From JADGHE01 sp035716025 (GTDB lineage: Bacteria; Pseudomonadota; Alphaproteobacteria; Rhizobiales; Xanthobacteraceae), in NCBI GenBank assembly GCA_035716025.1, contig DASTKH010000041.1, positions 62,001 to 126,000 on the forward strand: a DNA stretch of 64,000 nt. The letters are read 5' to 3'. Of this stretch, positions 7,794 through 16,406 are shown piece by piece. A program made the translations under genes and the position numbers. How positions within the stretch are numbered: the first letter of the stretch is position 1; every line of letters begins with the position of its first letter. The notes under the pieces were generated by a model. That model was not told where the DNA came from. It was given only the letters and a program-made list of their open reading frames with translations, and made no database searches.

Positions 7794-9056
7794 TCACTTC
7801 TTCGTGCTGTCGAACGGCACCTTCATCTCACCCGACTTGAACTGCGGCGGGTAGATAATGACCTGCTTGCCCGGCTGCTTGAACTGCTCGACATCGTTGC
7901 CGACGATGCCCTGGTATTGCACGAGCAGCAGGCGCGGCTCGGCCCACTCCCCGTTAGCGGCAAACTTGACGTCGCCGACCACGGTCGGGAACGTGGCCTT
8001 GTGCATGTGTTCGGCGAGCTTGCCCTCGTCGAGCGAACCGACGGCCTTGATCGCCGCCTCGAGGATCTGCATCTGCGCATAGGCGAAGGGCGGAATGTAG
8101 AGGCCGAGCGGGTCGACGCCGGCCGCGGCGGCGCGTTCGCGATAGCGGCGCAGAAGCTCCTCGATGCCGGGGAACTTCATGGTCGGCTCGGGCGCGTAGA
8201 GATCGTAGCTGATGACGTTGTTGAGCAGCGGGCCGAGCTGGGTCTTCAGCGCGGCGAACTGCGGCCCGATCGTGCCGCCGCCGAACATCCGCGCCTTGAT
8301 GCCAACTTCGTGGGCGGCCCGGATGAGCCCGACCGAGTCCGGCGGGTAGGAGGCGAGGAAGATGATATCCGGGTTGGCCGCCTTCATGCCGCGGATGATC
8401 GGCAGAAAGTCGATCGTCGCCGGCGGATAGGTGCGGTCGTAGACGATCTTCAGCCCGTGCTTCTTGGCGTTTTCGCGGGCGCCGGCGAGCGCGAGATGCG
8501 AGTACTCGGCATCGGCGCCGACCATCGCGATGGTCGTCGGCTTGGGGTCGAGCGCCATGGCAAGCTCGAGATAGCCTTTGGAAAATTCGAGCTTGGCGTT
8601 GGGGCCGTTCGGCTGGATCTGGAAGTAGCGGTCGTATTTGAACTGCTCGTTCACGGCGAGCGCGAACAGCGACATGAACAGCCGCTTGCGCTGCACGATG
8701 ATCGGCATCGCCGCGGCCGTGGGCACGGTGGCATAGCCGGACATCACGAGGTCGACCTTGTCGATGTCGAGCAGCTTCGTGTAGATCGCCGGGACCATGG
8801 AGGGGTTGCTCTGGTCGTCATAATAGACGAGCTCCACCTTGCGGCCGAGGATGCCGCCGCGTGCATTCACCTCCTCTGCCCAGATCTGATAGGTCAGCAG
8901 GGCCGCCTTGCCGCCGGCGGCGAGGCCGCCGGTCAGCGCCTCTCCGAAGCCGATCCTGAGCGGCGGCAGGTTGGTCTGTGCGACCGTGGGGGAGGCGGCC
9001 GCAAGGACAGCCGCCGAGGTCCCGCCCGCAACGAAATGCCGACGAGTCAGTTTCAC
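7794..9056 (-). CDS. Branched-chain amino acid-type ABC substrate-binding protein
   Basis: The predicted protein has 420 residues. The N-terminus, TRRHFVAGG, looks like a Tat signal and is followed by a hydrophobic stretch ending before QTNLPPLRIGF. The mature part has the Peripla_BP_6 pattern of LivJ-like receptors: IGFGEALTGGLAAGG, GILGRKVELVYYDDQSNP, KVDLVMSG and a second lobe with TIAMVGADAEYS and PDIIFLASYPPDS. GTG 9056 is chosen because AGGAG (9063-9067) precedes it at good spacing; earlier in-frame codons lack one. No permease or ATPase gene is nearby, so it is an orphan receptor. The ligand may be an amide, an amino acid or an aromatic acid. Confidence 0.87.
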   Translation of the reverse strand: MKLTRRHFVAGGTSAAVLAAASPTVAQTNLPPLRIGFGEALTGGLAAGGKAALLTYQIWAEEVNARGGILGRKVELVYYDDQSNPSMVPAIYTKLLDIDKVDLVMSGYATVPTAAAMPIIVQRKRLFMSLFALAVNEQFKYDRYFQIQPNGPNAKLEFSKGYLELAMALDPKPTTIAMVGADAEYSHLALAGARENAKKHGLKIVYDRTYPPATIDFLPIIRGMKAANPDIIFLASYPPDSVGLIRAAHEVGIKARMFGGGTIGPQFAALKTQLGPLLNNVISYDLYAPEPTMKFPGIEELLRRYRERAAAAGVDPLGLYIPPFAYAQMQILEAAIKAVGSLDEGKLAEHMHKATFPTVVGDVKFAANGEWAEPRLLLVQYQGIVGNDVEQFKQPGKQVIIYPPQFKSGEMKVPFDSTKK

Positions 9057-9071
9057 GTTGTTCTCCTTGTG

Positions 9072-9133
9072 TTGAATTCCAGCTTGTTTGGATGTGAGAA
9101 TCGGGAGGATGATCATACTTTGAATGAATTCAA
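9072..9133. promoter_or_regulatory. Divergent control region with paired TTGAATTC sites
   Basis: The gap between the minus-strand binding-protein gene and the plus-strand hydrolase gene is less GC-rich than its surroundings. TTGAATTC (9072-9079) recurs inverted as GAATTCAA (9126-9133), and the second copy is the right part of a local inverted repeat, TTGAAT-GA-ATTCAA (9120-9133). A regulator that controls both genes is a reasonable guess. I could not define -35 and -10 elements with confidence. Confidence 0.4.
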
Positions 9134-9194
9134 TGCCCGCTGTCCCCGGACATGGCTCCTATGCTGCCCATCATGATCGAGGGAGTTGGTCCCG

Positions 9195-10061
9195 ATGCCT
9201 CACGCGTCCGCGTCTGACGGGGTGCGCCTCTATTACGAGGAGGTCGGCAGCGGCACGCCGATCCTGTTCATCCACGAATTTGCCGCCGATCACAAGAGCT
9301 GGGAACCGCAGATGCGGTTCTTTGCGCGCAGTCATCGCTGCATCGCCTATTCGGCGCGGGGCTATCGGCCCTCCGACGTTCCCAAGGACGCCGACGCCTA
9401 TACCTACAAGCATTTCCGTGACGACGTGATCGCCGTGCTCGACCATCTGGGGATCGAAAAGGCGCATATCGTCGGCCTGTCGATGGGAGGCTATTCCGCG
9501 GTGCAGGTCGGCCTCGAATATCCGCAGCGCGCCTTGTCGCTGACGCTCGCGGGGACCGGCTCCGGCTCCGCGCGCGGCGAAACCGAGGAGTTTCGCCGCA
9601 CCGCCCGGGCGATTGCCGAGCAGTTCGAGACGGAGGGCTCGGCCGCGGTCGCTCAGGCCTACGGCGTCGGCCCCGGCCGGGTGCCGTTTCTCGTGAAGGA
9701 TCCGCGTGGCTTCCAGGAGTTCCGGGAGGCGCTCGCCGCCCACGACGCGCAGGGCTCGGCAAACACGATGCGTAAATTCCAGGGAGAGCGGCCCCCGCTT
9801 CACGCATTCGACGCCGCGATCCGCAGGCTCGCGCTGCCGGTTCTCATCATCGTGGGCGACGAAGACGATCCCTGCATTGAGCCGAGCCTCTATCTCAAGC
9901 AGGCGATTCCCGCTTCCGGCCTCGCCGTCTTTCCGAAGAGCGGCCACACCGTCAATCTGGAGGAGCCCGCGCTGTTCAACCGGACGCTGGCGGACTTTCT
10001 CGCCCGGGTCGAAGCCGGCCGGTGGGCGCCGCGCGACCCGCGTTCGGTCCGCGCGAAATAG
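9195..10061 (+). CDS. Alpha/beta hydrolase
   Basis: The predicted protein has 288 residues and no signal peptide. It shows the classic hydrolase order: LYYEEVGSGTPILFIHEF with the HE oxyanion segment (about residues 27-28), the nucleophile GLSMGG (94-99, Ser96), the acid region VLIIVGDEDDP and the histidine in FPKSGHTVNLEEP. The latter is typical of the group that includes 3-oxoadipate enol-lactonase and haloperoxidase-like esterases. GGGAG (9181-9185) lies nine bases before ATG 9195, which is preferred to TTG 9186. It is divergent from the orphan binding-protein gene; a shared catabolic substrate is possible but not shown. Confidence 0.85.
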   Translation: MPHASASDGVRLYYEEVGSGTPILFIHEFAADHKSWEPQMRFFARSHRCIAYSARGYRPSDVPKDADAYTYKHFRDDVIAVLDHLGIEKAHIVGLSMGGYSAVQVGLEYPQRALSLTLAGTGSGSARGETEEFRRTARAIAEQFETEGSAAVAQAYGVGPGRVPFLVKDPRGFQEFREALAAHDAQGSANTMRKFQGERPPLHAFDAAIRRLALPVLIIVGDEDDPCIEPSLYLKQAIPASGLAVFPKSGHTVNLEEPALFNRTLADFLARVEAGRWAPRDPRSVRAK

Positions 10062-10067
10062 CCCCGC

Positions 10068-11606
10068 TCAGGCGGCGCGGCGCATTTCGTCGGCGAGCGC
10101 CCGGTAGGAGAGGGCTTCGGCGACGTGGACGCGCGCGACCCGTTCCGCGCCGTCAAGGTCGGCCAGCGTGCGGGCGACGCGCAGCACCCGGTGATAGGCG
10201 CGGGCCGAAAGGCGCAAGGCGTCGGCGGCGTCGCGCAGCAGGGCGAGGCCCGCGGCCTCCGGCCTTGCCACGTCTTCGAGAATCGCGGGCGGTGCGGCGG
10301 CATTGGTACGGGTCTCTTCGAGGCCGAGTGCGGCGTAGCGCTCCGCCTGGACGGCGCGCGCGGCGGCGACCCGGCCTGCGACCTCGGCGCTGCCTTCGGA
10401 GGGGGGCGGCAGAATGAGATCGGCGGCGGTCACCGCCGGCACCTCGATCTGCAGGTCGATGCGGTCGAGCAGCGGGCCGGACAAGCGGTCCTGATATTCC
10501 GCGCGGCAGCGTGCATTGGGGCCGCGCCGGCAGGCGAAGCCGGGGTCGTTGGCGCGGCCGCAGCGGCAGGGATTCATGGCCGCGACCAGCATGAAGCGCG
10601 CGGGATAGGTGACGCGGTGGTTCGCGCGGGCGATCGAGACCTCGCCGGTCTCCAGCGGCTGTCGCAAGGATTCGAGCACCTGCGCGCTGAACTCGGGCAG
10701 TTCGTCGAGGAACAGCACGCCGTGATGGGCAAGCGAAATTTCTCCGGGCCGCGCCCGCAGGCCCCCTCCCACGAGCGCCGGCATGCTTGCGGAGTGATGC
10801 GGCGCGCGGAATGGCCGGCGGCTCGTAAGGGCGCCTTCTTCGATCTCGCCCGCCACGGAGGCGATCATCGACACTTCGAGCAGTTCCGCCGGCGAGAGGG
10901 GCGGCAATATGGAGGGCAGGCGGGCCGCCAGCATGGATTTGCCGGCGCCGGGCGGGCCCACCATCAACAAATTGTGGCCGCCGGCCGCCGCGACTTCGAG
11001 CGCGCGCTTCGCACTTTCCTGTCCCTTGATGTCCTTGAGATCGAGTTGCGCGCCTCCGCGTTCGCAGATTTTCGGCTGCGGGCGGGAGAGCACCTGCGTG
11101 CCCTTGAAGTGGTTGGCGAGCTGAATAAGCGAGGAGGGAGCGAGAATGTCCATTTCCGGACTGGCCCAGGCGGCCTCCGGGCCGCAGCCGCCGGGACAGA
11201 TCAGGCCTTCGCCGCGCGCATTTGCGCTGATCGCCGCGGGCAAGACGCCGGCGACGGCGGCAAGCGAACCGTCGAGTCCGAGTTCGCCGAGGACGGTGTA
11301 GCCGGAAAGGGCGTCGGCCGGGATCGCCCCGATCGCGCTCATCAGGCCGAGCGCGATCGGCAGATCGTAATGGCTCCCTTCCTTCGGAAGATCGGCGGGC
11401 GCGAGATTGACCGTGATGCGCCGCGCCGGCAGCGCAAGGCCCGAGGCGATAAGGGCCGCGCGCACGCGCTCGCGCGCCTCCGACACGGCCTTGTCGGGCA
11501 ATCCCACGAGGGTGAAGGCCGGCAGCCCCGGCGCGACCTGAACCTGCACGTCGACCGGCCGCGCCTCGATACCCTCGAATGCCACCGTCCTCACGCGCTG
11601 GATCAT
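10068..11606 (-). CDS. comM: YifB/ComM family AAA ATPase
   Basis: The predicted protein has 512 residues. The N-terminal LonC-like domain carries FTLVGLPDKAVSEARERV (about 31-48) and NLAPADLPKEGSHYDLPIAL. The AAA module has Walker A GPPGAGKS (217-224), HHSASMPALVGGG, Walker B VLFLDELPEF and a cysteine-rich insert, NPCRCGRANDPGFAC. ComM is a branch-migration helicase used in natural transformation in gamma-proteobacteria; in other groups the same family is usually annotated only as magnesium-chelatase-like. ATG 11606 gives MIQRVRTVAFEG, the usual family start; an ATG 21 bases upstream is less likely. It converges on the hydrolase gene, only six bases away. Confidence 0.93.
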   Translation of the reverse strand: MIQRVRTVAFEGIEARPVDVQVQVAPGLPAFTLVGLPDKAVSEARERVRAALIASGLALPARRITVNLAPADLPKEGSHYDLPIALGLMSAIGAIPADALSGYTVLGELGLDGSLAAVAGVLPAAISANARGEGLICPGGCGPEAAWASPEMDILAPSSLIQLANHFKGTQVLSRPQPKICERGGAQLDLKDIKGQESAKRALEVAAAGGHNLLMVGPPGAGKSMLAARLPSILPPLSPAELLEVSMIASVAGEIEEGALTSRRPFRAPHHSASMPALVGGGLRARPGEISLAHHGVLFLDELPEFSAQVLESLRQPLETGEVSIARANHRVTYPARFMLVAAMNPCRCGRANDPGFACRRGPNARCRAEYQDRLSGPLLDRIDLQIEVPAVTAADLILPPPSEGSAEVAGRVAAARAVQAERYAALGLEETRTNAAAPPAILEDVARPEAAGLALLRDAADALRLSARAYHRVLRVARTLADLDGAERVARVHVAEALSYRALADEMRRAA

Positions 11607-11728
11607 GAATCGCCCCCTCAAACCCACAATTTCATCTTAGCGTCGACCGGCGCGCGCGACAAGAACAATAAGGGAACATTCGCGGTTTTGCCCGGCCGTT
11701 GCCGCACAAATTCCGTTATTCAGGACAG

Positions 11729-11766
11729 ATCGTTCTCTTGACAGAACGATACTTCCGACTATCGTT
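11729..11766 (+). promoter_or_regulatory. Three ATCGTT half-sites over a sigma-70-like promoter
   Basis: ATCGTT occurs at 11729-11734 and 11761-11766 and its complement AACGAT at 11745-11750, so three half-sites in alternating orientation start exactly 16 bases apart. The outer two pairs extend into perfect inverted repeats: ATCGTTCT / AGAACGAT (11729-11750, spacer 6) and AACGATA / TATCGTT (11745-11766, spacer 8). TTGACA (11738-11743), a perfect -35 hexamer, lies in the first spacer, with TATCGT (11760-11765) as a possible weak -10 at a spacing of 16. This looks like an operator for the sfnG-like operon that starts at 11887. Confidence 0.6.
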
Positions 11767-11886
11767 TCCCTGCAGCGCCGATTTGAGCACCAGCTTGCGG
11801 GCGCTTTACAAGTGCAGCTAAAGCGGGGCCGCCCGTACCGCCCCGGCTTTGGCCGCGGCGGTTTTTTTGTTCCGAGGAGCGGCACC

Positions 11887-13002
11887 ATGAGCGTGAAATT
11901 CGCCTACTGGGTCCCGAACGTCAGCGGCGGGCTCGTCGTCAGCAAACTGCCCCAGCGGACCGACTGGACGTTTGAGTATAACCGGCAGCTTGCCTGCGTG
12001 GCCGAACAGGCCGGCTTCGACTACGCGCTGTCGCAGGCGCGGTTCTTCGCAAGCTACGGGGCCGAAAAGCAGCTCGAGGCGCTGACGCTGACCTCCGCGC
12101 TCGCCGCCGTGACCCAGAAGATCAAGCTCATTTCCGCCATCCATCCGGGTCTCTGGCATCCGGGCGTGATCGCCAAGGCGGTCGCCACGATCGACCACAT
12201 TTCGAACGGCCGCGCCGCCGTGAACATCGTGAGCGGCTGGTTCAAGGGCGAGTTCATCGGCTACGGCGAACCGTGGCTCGACCATGACGAGCGCTACCGC
12301 CGTTCCGAGGAGTTCATCCGCGTTCTAAAGGGTCTGTGGACGCAGGAGACCTTCACCTTCAAGGGCGACTTCTACCGTATCAACGAGGCGCCGCTGAAGC
12401 CGAAGCCGATGCAACGGCCGCATCCGGAAATCTTTCAGGGCGGCAATTCGAAGGCGGCGCGCCGCATGGCCGCGCGCGTCTCGGACTGGTACTTCATGAA
12501 CGGGGCGAGCGTTGAAAAGATCGCCGAGCAGATCGCCGAAATCCGCGCCCTCGCCCTCGAGGAGGGCCGCGACCCGGATACGATCCGCTTCGGCGTCAAC
12601 GGTTTCGTCATTCTGCGCGACACCGAGAAGGAGGCGCACGAGGCCCTGCGCGAGATCATCGCCCATGCCGATGCGGAGGCGGTCGAAGGGTTTCGCCAGC
12701 AGGTTCAGTTCGCCGGCAACGCCTCGCCCGAGAAGCAGGGCATGTGGGCGGAATCGAAGTTCGAGGACCTCGTTCAGTACAACGACGGTTTCAAGACCCG
12801 CCTGATCGGAACCGAGGAGCAGATCGTCGAGCGGATCGCCGCTTACGAGGCGGTCGGCGTCGACCTCGTGCTCTGCGGCTTCCTGCATTTCACCGACGAA
12901 CTGCCGCGCTTCGGCGAACGCATCATCCCGCAGGTGCAGACCTTGCCGAGCCGCCGCGGAACGCGCGCCGCCGGCGGGCGGGCCTTTGCGGAGGTCGCCT
13001 GA
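11887..13002 (+). CDS. sfnG: SfnG-like FMNH2-dependent monooxygenase (LLM class)
   Basis: The predicted protein has 371 residues of the bacterial luciferase-like fold: FAYWVPNVSGGLVVSKL at the start, AEQAGFDYALSQ, HPGLWHPGVIAKAVATID, RAAVNIVSGWFKGEF and FQGGNSKAARRMAARVSDWY. These segments fit the dimethylsulfone monooxygenase SfnG and related alkanesulfonate monooxygenases, which split carbon-sulfur bonds with reduced FMN and oxygen. A partner flavin reductase follows with a one-base overlap, which supports the class. Substrate choice between dimethylsulfone and an alkanesulfonate cannot be settled by eye. ATG 11887 follows GAGGAGC... at 11875-11880. No sfnR-like sigma-54 activator gene is in the window. 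Confidence 0.82.
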   Translation: MSVKFAYWVPNVSGGLVVSKLPQRTDWTFEYNRQLACVAEQAGFDYALSQARFFASYGAEKQLEALTLTSALAAVTQKIKLISAIHPGLWHPGVIAKAVATIDHISNGRAAVNIVSGWFKGEFIGYGEPWLDHDERYRRSEEFIRVLKGLWTQETFTFKGDFYRINEAPLKPKPMQRPHPEIFQGGNSKAARRMAARVSDWYFMNGASVEKIAEQIAEIRALALEEGRDPDTIRFGVNGFVILRDTEKEAHEALREIIAHADAEAVEGFRQQVQFAGNASPEKQGMWAESKFEDLVQYNDGFKTRLIGTEEQIVERIAAYEAVGVDLVLCGFLHFTDELPRFGERIIPQVQTLPSRRGTRAAGGRAFAEVA

Positions 13003-13634
13003 TGCGCGTGGTCGGCATCAGCGGGAGCCTCAGTGCGAATTCCCGCACAAGCCGCCTTGTCGCCCACGTGCTGGCGGCCGCCCGTCAGCACGCCGGCGTG
13101 GAGACGGAGCTGATCGAAATCGCCGAGCGCCGGCTCGTGTTCTGCGACGGTCGCCGGCCGGACCTCTACGATGGCGACACCCGTTTCGTGATCGACCGGA
13201 TCGTCGCGGCGGACGCCTGCGTCGTGGGCTCGCCGGTCTATCGCGGCAGCTACACGGGCGCGCTGAAAAATCTGTTCGATCTCCTGCCGAACGAGGCGCT
13301 GCGCGGCAAGCCGGTGGGCCTCGTCGCGACCGCCGGCAGCGATCATCATTTCCTCGCCGTCGAGCACGCGCTGCGGCCGCTCCTGTCGTTCTTTCAGGCC
13401 TACACGGTGCCGGGTGCGGTCTATGCCCACAACGGCCATTTCGTCGGCGAGCGGCTCGATGAGACGACCGCGGAGCAGTGCCGGCTGCTCGGCGACGAAA
13501 TCGTGCGGCTTGCGGTCGCGCTCGGCGGCGGCGCGGCGGGACCCGCCTATCCGAAGATCGAGCGAAAGCCGGGGCAGCGGCCGCAGGAGGAGGGGCCCGC
13601 CGCGCATGCCCGCCGCGAAGCCATGCGCCTTTAG
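13002..13634 (+). CDS. NADPH-dependent FMN reductase, MsuE/SsuE type
   Basis: The predicted protein has 210 residues with a flavodoxin-like fold: VVGISGSLSANSRTSRL (3-19) is the FMN phosphate loop, followed by ADACVVGSPVYRGSYTGALKNLFDLLP in two parts, the common NAD(P)H:FMN reductase pattern, and VGLVATAGSDHHFLAVEHALRPLL. It supplies reduced FMN to the SfnG-like monooxygenase. ATG 13002 overlaps the stop of that gene in TGATG. The last 40 residues are basic and rich in proline and glutamate and probably disordered. Its end overlaps the convergent gshB gene by four bases. Confidence 0.88.
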   Translation: MRVVGISGSLSANSRTSRLVAHVLAAARQHAGVETELIEIAERRLVFCDGRRPDLYDGDTRFVIDRIVAADACVVGSPVYRGSYTGALKNLFDLLPNEALRGKPVGLVATAGSDHHFLAVEHALRPLLSFFQAYTVPGAVYAHNGHFVGERLDETTAEQCRLLGDEIVRLAVALGGGAAGPAYPKIERKPGQRPQEEGPAAHARREAMRL

Positions 13635-14587
13635 AGGATCGGGCCTGCGCCGCGTTTCGCCTCGATCCTGTCCCAGATCATCGCCGCGATGTCCGGGCCG
13701 CCGACATTCGCCACCGCGCGGATGCCCGTCGGCGAGGTCACATTGATTTCCGTGAGATAGCCGTCGATCACGTCGATGCCGACGAACAGGAGCCCGCGCT
13801 CGCGCAGCGCGGGGCCGAGCCGCGCGCAGATTTCCCGTTCACGGTCCGTAAGGTCGGTCGCCTTGGCGGCGCCGCCCCGCACCATGTTGGAACGCAGATC
13901 GTCGGCGGCGGGAACACGGTTCACCGCGCCGGCGAACACGCCGTCGACCAGGATGATGCGCTTGTCCCCCGCCTTCACATTGGGCAGGAAGCGCTGCACC
14001 ACCCAGGGCTCGCGAAACGTCGTGGCGAACATGTCATAGAGCGAGCCGAAATTGAGGTCGTCGCGGGTCACGCGGAACACGGCGCCGCCGCCGTGGCCGT
14101 AGAGCGGCTTCATCACGATGTCGCCTTGCTCCGCGCGAAACGCCTGGATTTCGGCGAGGTCGCGGGTGACGAGCGTCGGCGGCATCAGTTCGGGAAACAG
14201 CGTGACGAACACTTTTTCGGGGGCGTTGCGGACGCTTACCGGGTCGTTCACGACCAGCGTTTGCGGGTGGATGCGTTCGAGGAAATGGGTTGCGGTGATG
14301 TAGTGCAGGTCAAAGGGCGGATCCTGGCGCATCAGCACGACGTCGAAGCTCTTCAGCGGCACGCGGTGCTCCTCGCCGAGCTTGAAATGCGCGCCCGGTA
14401 CGTCCTGGACGGCGAGCGGGCTGACGGACGCGAAAACCTCGCCGTCCCGCATCGCCAGCCGGTCCGGTGTGTAGTAGCTCAGCGCGTGCCCGCGCGCCTG
14501 CGCGGCAAGCAGCAGCGCGAAGGTGGAATCCCCGCGGATGTTGATGCGTTCGATCGGGTCCATCTGGACGGCGACATTCAGGGGCAT
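13631..14587 (-). CDS. gshB: Glutathione synthase
   Basis: The predicted protein has 318 residues, the normal length for prokaryotic GshB. It starts MPLNVAVQMDPIERINIRGD, and the ATP-grasp domain shows the glycine-rich loop KPLYGHGGGAVFRV (about 158-171), RIILVDG and INVTSPTGIRA, which are highly typical. It joins gamma-glutamylcysteine and glycine, using ATP, in the cytoplasm. In Hyphomicrobiales gshB commonly sits near yraN, rsmI and the LpoA-type gene, as here, except that a chemoreceptor gene lies between. Confidence 0.96.
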   Translation of the reverse strand: MPLNVAVQMDPIERINIRGDSTFALLLAAQARGHALSYYTPDRLAMRDGEVFASVSPLAVQDVPGAHFKLGEEHRVPLKSFDVVLMRQDPPFDLHYITATHFLERIHPQTLVVNDPVSVRNAPEKVFVTLFPELMPPTLVTRDLAEIQAFRAEQGDIVMKPLYGHGGGAVFRVTRDDLNFGSLYDMFATTFREPWVVQRFLPNVKAGDKRIILVDGVFAGAVNRVPAADDLRSNMVRGGAAKATDLTDREREICARLGPALRERGLLFVGIDVIDGYLTEINVTSPTGIRAVANVGGPDIAAMIWDRIEAKRGAGPIL

Positions 14588-14686
14588 GGGCGCACTCTTG
14601 GCGAGGGTCTTAAGAACAACCGGGAGTTAACGTCTTCGGTGCAATCTGCCGGGCCGGACGCCCGGACGAGAGACCGGAAGGTGAGC

Positions 14687-15904
14687 GTGGTGCCGAAGCT
14701 GGCGATCGCCGCGAAGCTTTACGCGATCTTCGGCGCGATGGCGATGGCCGGCATCGCGCTCGGGCTCGCCGCGGCCCTCGAGGCTCCCGTACCCATCTGG
14801 GCCATGGCCGCCGTCGTCTGCGCGCTTGCGCTGGCGGGCGCGATCGAAGTCGGCGCAGCGGCGCGGCCGCTCGCGCAGCTCGGCGCCGTCGCCCGCGCCA
14901 TCGCGGCCGACGCGATGCCGCACGAAATTCCGCATTGCGAGCGCCGCGACGAAGTGGGAGCACTCGCTCGCTCGCTCGCCAGCCTGCGCGATGCCATGCG
15001 GCGCAACGAGGAGCTGTGCCGCATCGTCGAGGAAGACACGGCCGCGCGAGAACGCCGCCAGGAAGCGATCGGGGCCGAAATCCTGCGTTTCGGCGAGGAG
15101 GTCGAGGCAACCCTGGCGGACCTTGCTCGGATCGCGGAGCGGGCGACGCAAAGTTCCGGGCTCGTCGCAGCCCGTGCCGCGCAGGCCTGCGCGCGCACGG
15201 AGGAGGCGAAATCGGCGTCCGGCGCGGCCTCGCAGCATGTTCGCGATATTGCCTCGGCCGCCGACGAACTGACCGCCTCCGTCACCGAGATCGACCGGCA
15301 GGTCGTCCAGTCGACCAGCATGGTGGAGCGCGCGATCGAGGAGGCGGAGCGCACGCACGAGGCGGTCGCCGCGCTCGATCGGGCGGCAGGCAGCATCGGC
15401 AGCGTCGTCAAGCTCATCAGCGCGATCGCCGAGCAGACGAATCTGCTTGCGCTCAACGCCACCATCGAGGCCGCGCGCGCGGGCGAGGCCGGGCGCGGTT
15501 TCAGCGTCGTCGCGAGCGAAGTGAAGGCGCTCGCCGGCCAGACCGCAAAGGCGACGAAGGAAATCTCCGAGCACATTTCCGCCATGCAGCAGGCGACGAG
15601 TCGCTCCGTCGCGGCAATCGAGGCGATTCGCGGAACCATCCGCGATCTCGGCGGAATCAGCACGGCCATTGCGGCCGCCGTGACGCAGCAGGGCGCGGCG
15701 ACGGGGGAAATCGCCCGCGCCGCCGGAACCGCGGCCGAACGCACGGCCGAGACGGCGCAGGAAATCGTACGGGCCAGCGAAGCGAGCACCGACGCCAACG
15801 CCAATGCCGCAGCCATCCGTCGCACCGCCGATGAGCTTTCCGAACTCGCGGGCCGCGTGCGCGCGCAGATCGACATGTTCCTCGCGCATCTGCACGCTGC
15901 CTAA
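14687..15904 (+). CDS. Methyl-accepting chemotaxis-type protein without a periplasmic sensor
   Basis: The predicted protein has 405 residues. Two hydrophobic segments (about residues 5-30 and 35-53) are separated by only a few residues, so there is no room for a ligand-binding domain outside the membrane. A short HAMP-like segment follows (ARPLAQLGAVARAIA), then a charged coil and a full signalling domain with the conserved hairpin EQTNLLALNATIEAARAGE and GFSVVASEVKALAGQTAKAT. It ends soon after the signalling helix and has no CheB/CheR tether. GTG 14687 is chosen because GGAAGG (14676-14681) precedes it by five bases; GTG 14681 is an alternative. It is divergent from gshB. Confidence 0.85.
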   Translation: MVPKLAIAAKLYAIFGAMAMAGIALGLAAALEAPVPIWAMAAVVCALALAGAIEVGAAARPLAQLGAVARAIAADAMPHEIPHCERRDEVGALARSLASLRDAMRRNEELCRIVEEDTAARERRQEAIGAEILRFGEEVEATLADLARIAERATQSSGLVAARAAQACARTEEAKSASGAASQHVRDIASAADELTASVTEIDRQVVQSTSMVERAIEEAERTHEAVAALDRAAGSIGSVVKLISAIAEQTNLLALNATIEAARAGEAGRGFSVVASEVKALAGQTAKATKEISEHISAMQQATSRSVAAIEAIRGTIRDLGGISTAIAAAVTQQGAATGEIARAAGTAAERTAETAQEIVRASEASTDANANAAAIRRTADELSELAGRVRAQIDMFLAHLHAA

Positions 15905-15992
15905 AGGCGGCGGCGCAGTCGTCTCGGTTCCCGCTCGCGCGGGAAGGCGGAGCGTGCGAGGCGGCTCGGGCCGGTGGCATCTTGGGGTGAGC

Positions 15993-16406
15993 TCAGCCGC
16001 TCGCATCGAACGCCGCCGGAATATGCCGCGGCAGGCGTCGCGGCGCGACCAGCACCGCGTCGAAGCGCATGTCGCAGGCGGCGTGCTCGGGATGGGCAGC
16101 CAGCCAGGCTTCGGCGGCGGCGACGATCCGCGCCCGCTGGCGCGGCTGCACCGACCAGGCGGCGTCGTCGAGCCGCCCGCGCGCCTTGACCTCCACGAAC
16201 ACCAGCAGGTTGCGCCTGCGCGCCACGATGTCGATCTCGCCCGCGGGCGAGCGGAATCGCCGCGCGATCACCCGATAACCCTTGGCGACCAGCAACGCGG
16301 CGGCCCGGCTTTCCGCCGAAAGGCCGAAACGGAATGCCTCCTGCCGGCGCGGCGTGGTCAATTCGGCCGGCGCGGCGAAGCCCGGCGGATCAGTCGGGCG
16401 CCTCAT
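15993..16406 (-). CDS. yraN: YraN family (UPF0102) endonuclease-like protein
   Basis: The predicted protein has 137 residues. It has the nuclease-like pattern of the family: GLSAESRAAALLVAKGYRVIARRFRSPAGEIDIVARR, of which the E-I-D and the later FVEVKARG form the PD-(D/E)xK-like acidic and lysine site. Family members are small, and their physiological role is not settled. The gene overlaps the end of rsmI by 17 bases (16390-16406), so the pair is probably cotranscribed. Confidence 0.9.
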   Translation of the reverse strand: MRRPTDPPGFAAPAELTTPRRQEAFRFGLSAESRAAALLVAKGYRVIARRFRSPAGEIDIVARRRNLLVFVEVKARGRLDDAAWSVQPRQRARIVAAAEAWLAAHPEHAACDMRFDAVLVAPRRLPRHIPAAFDASG

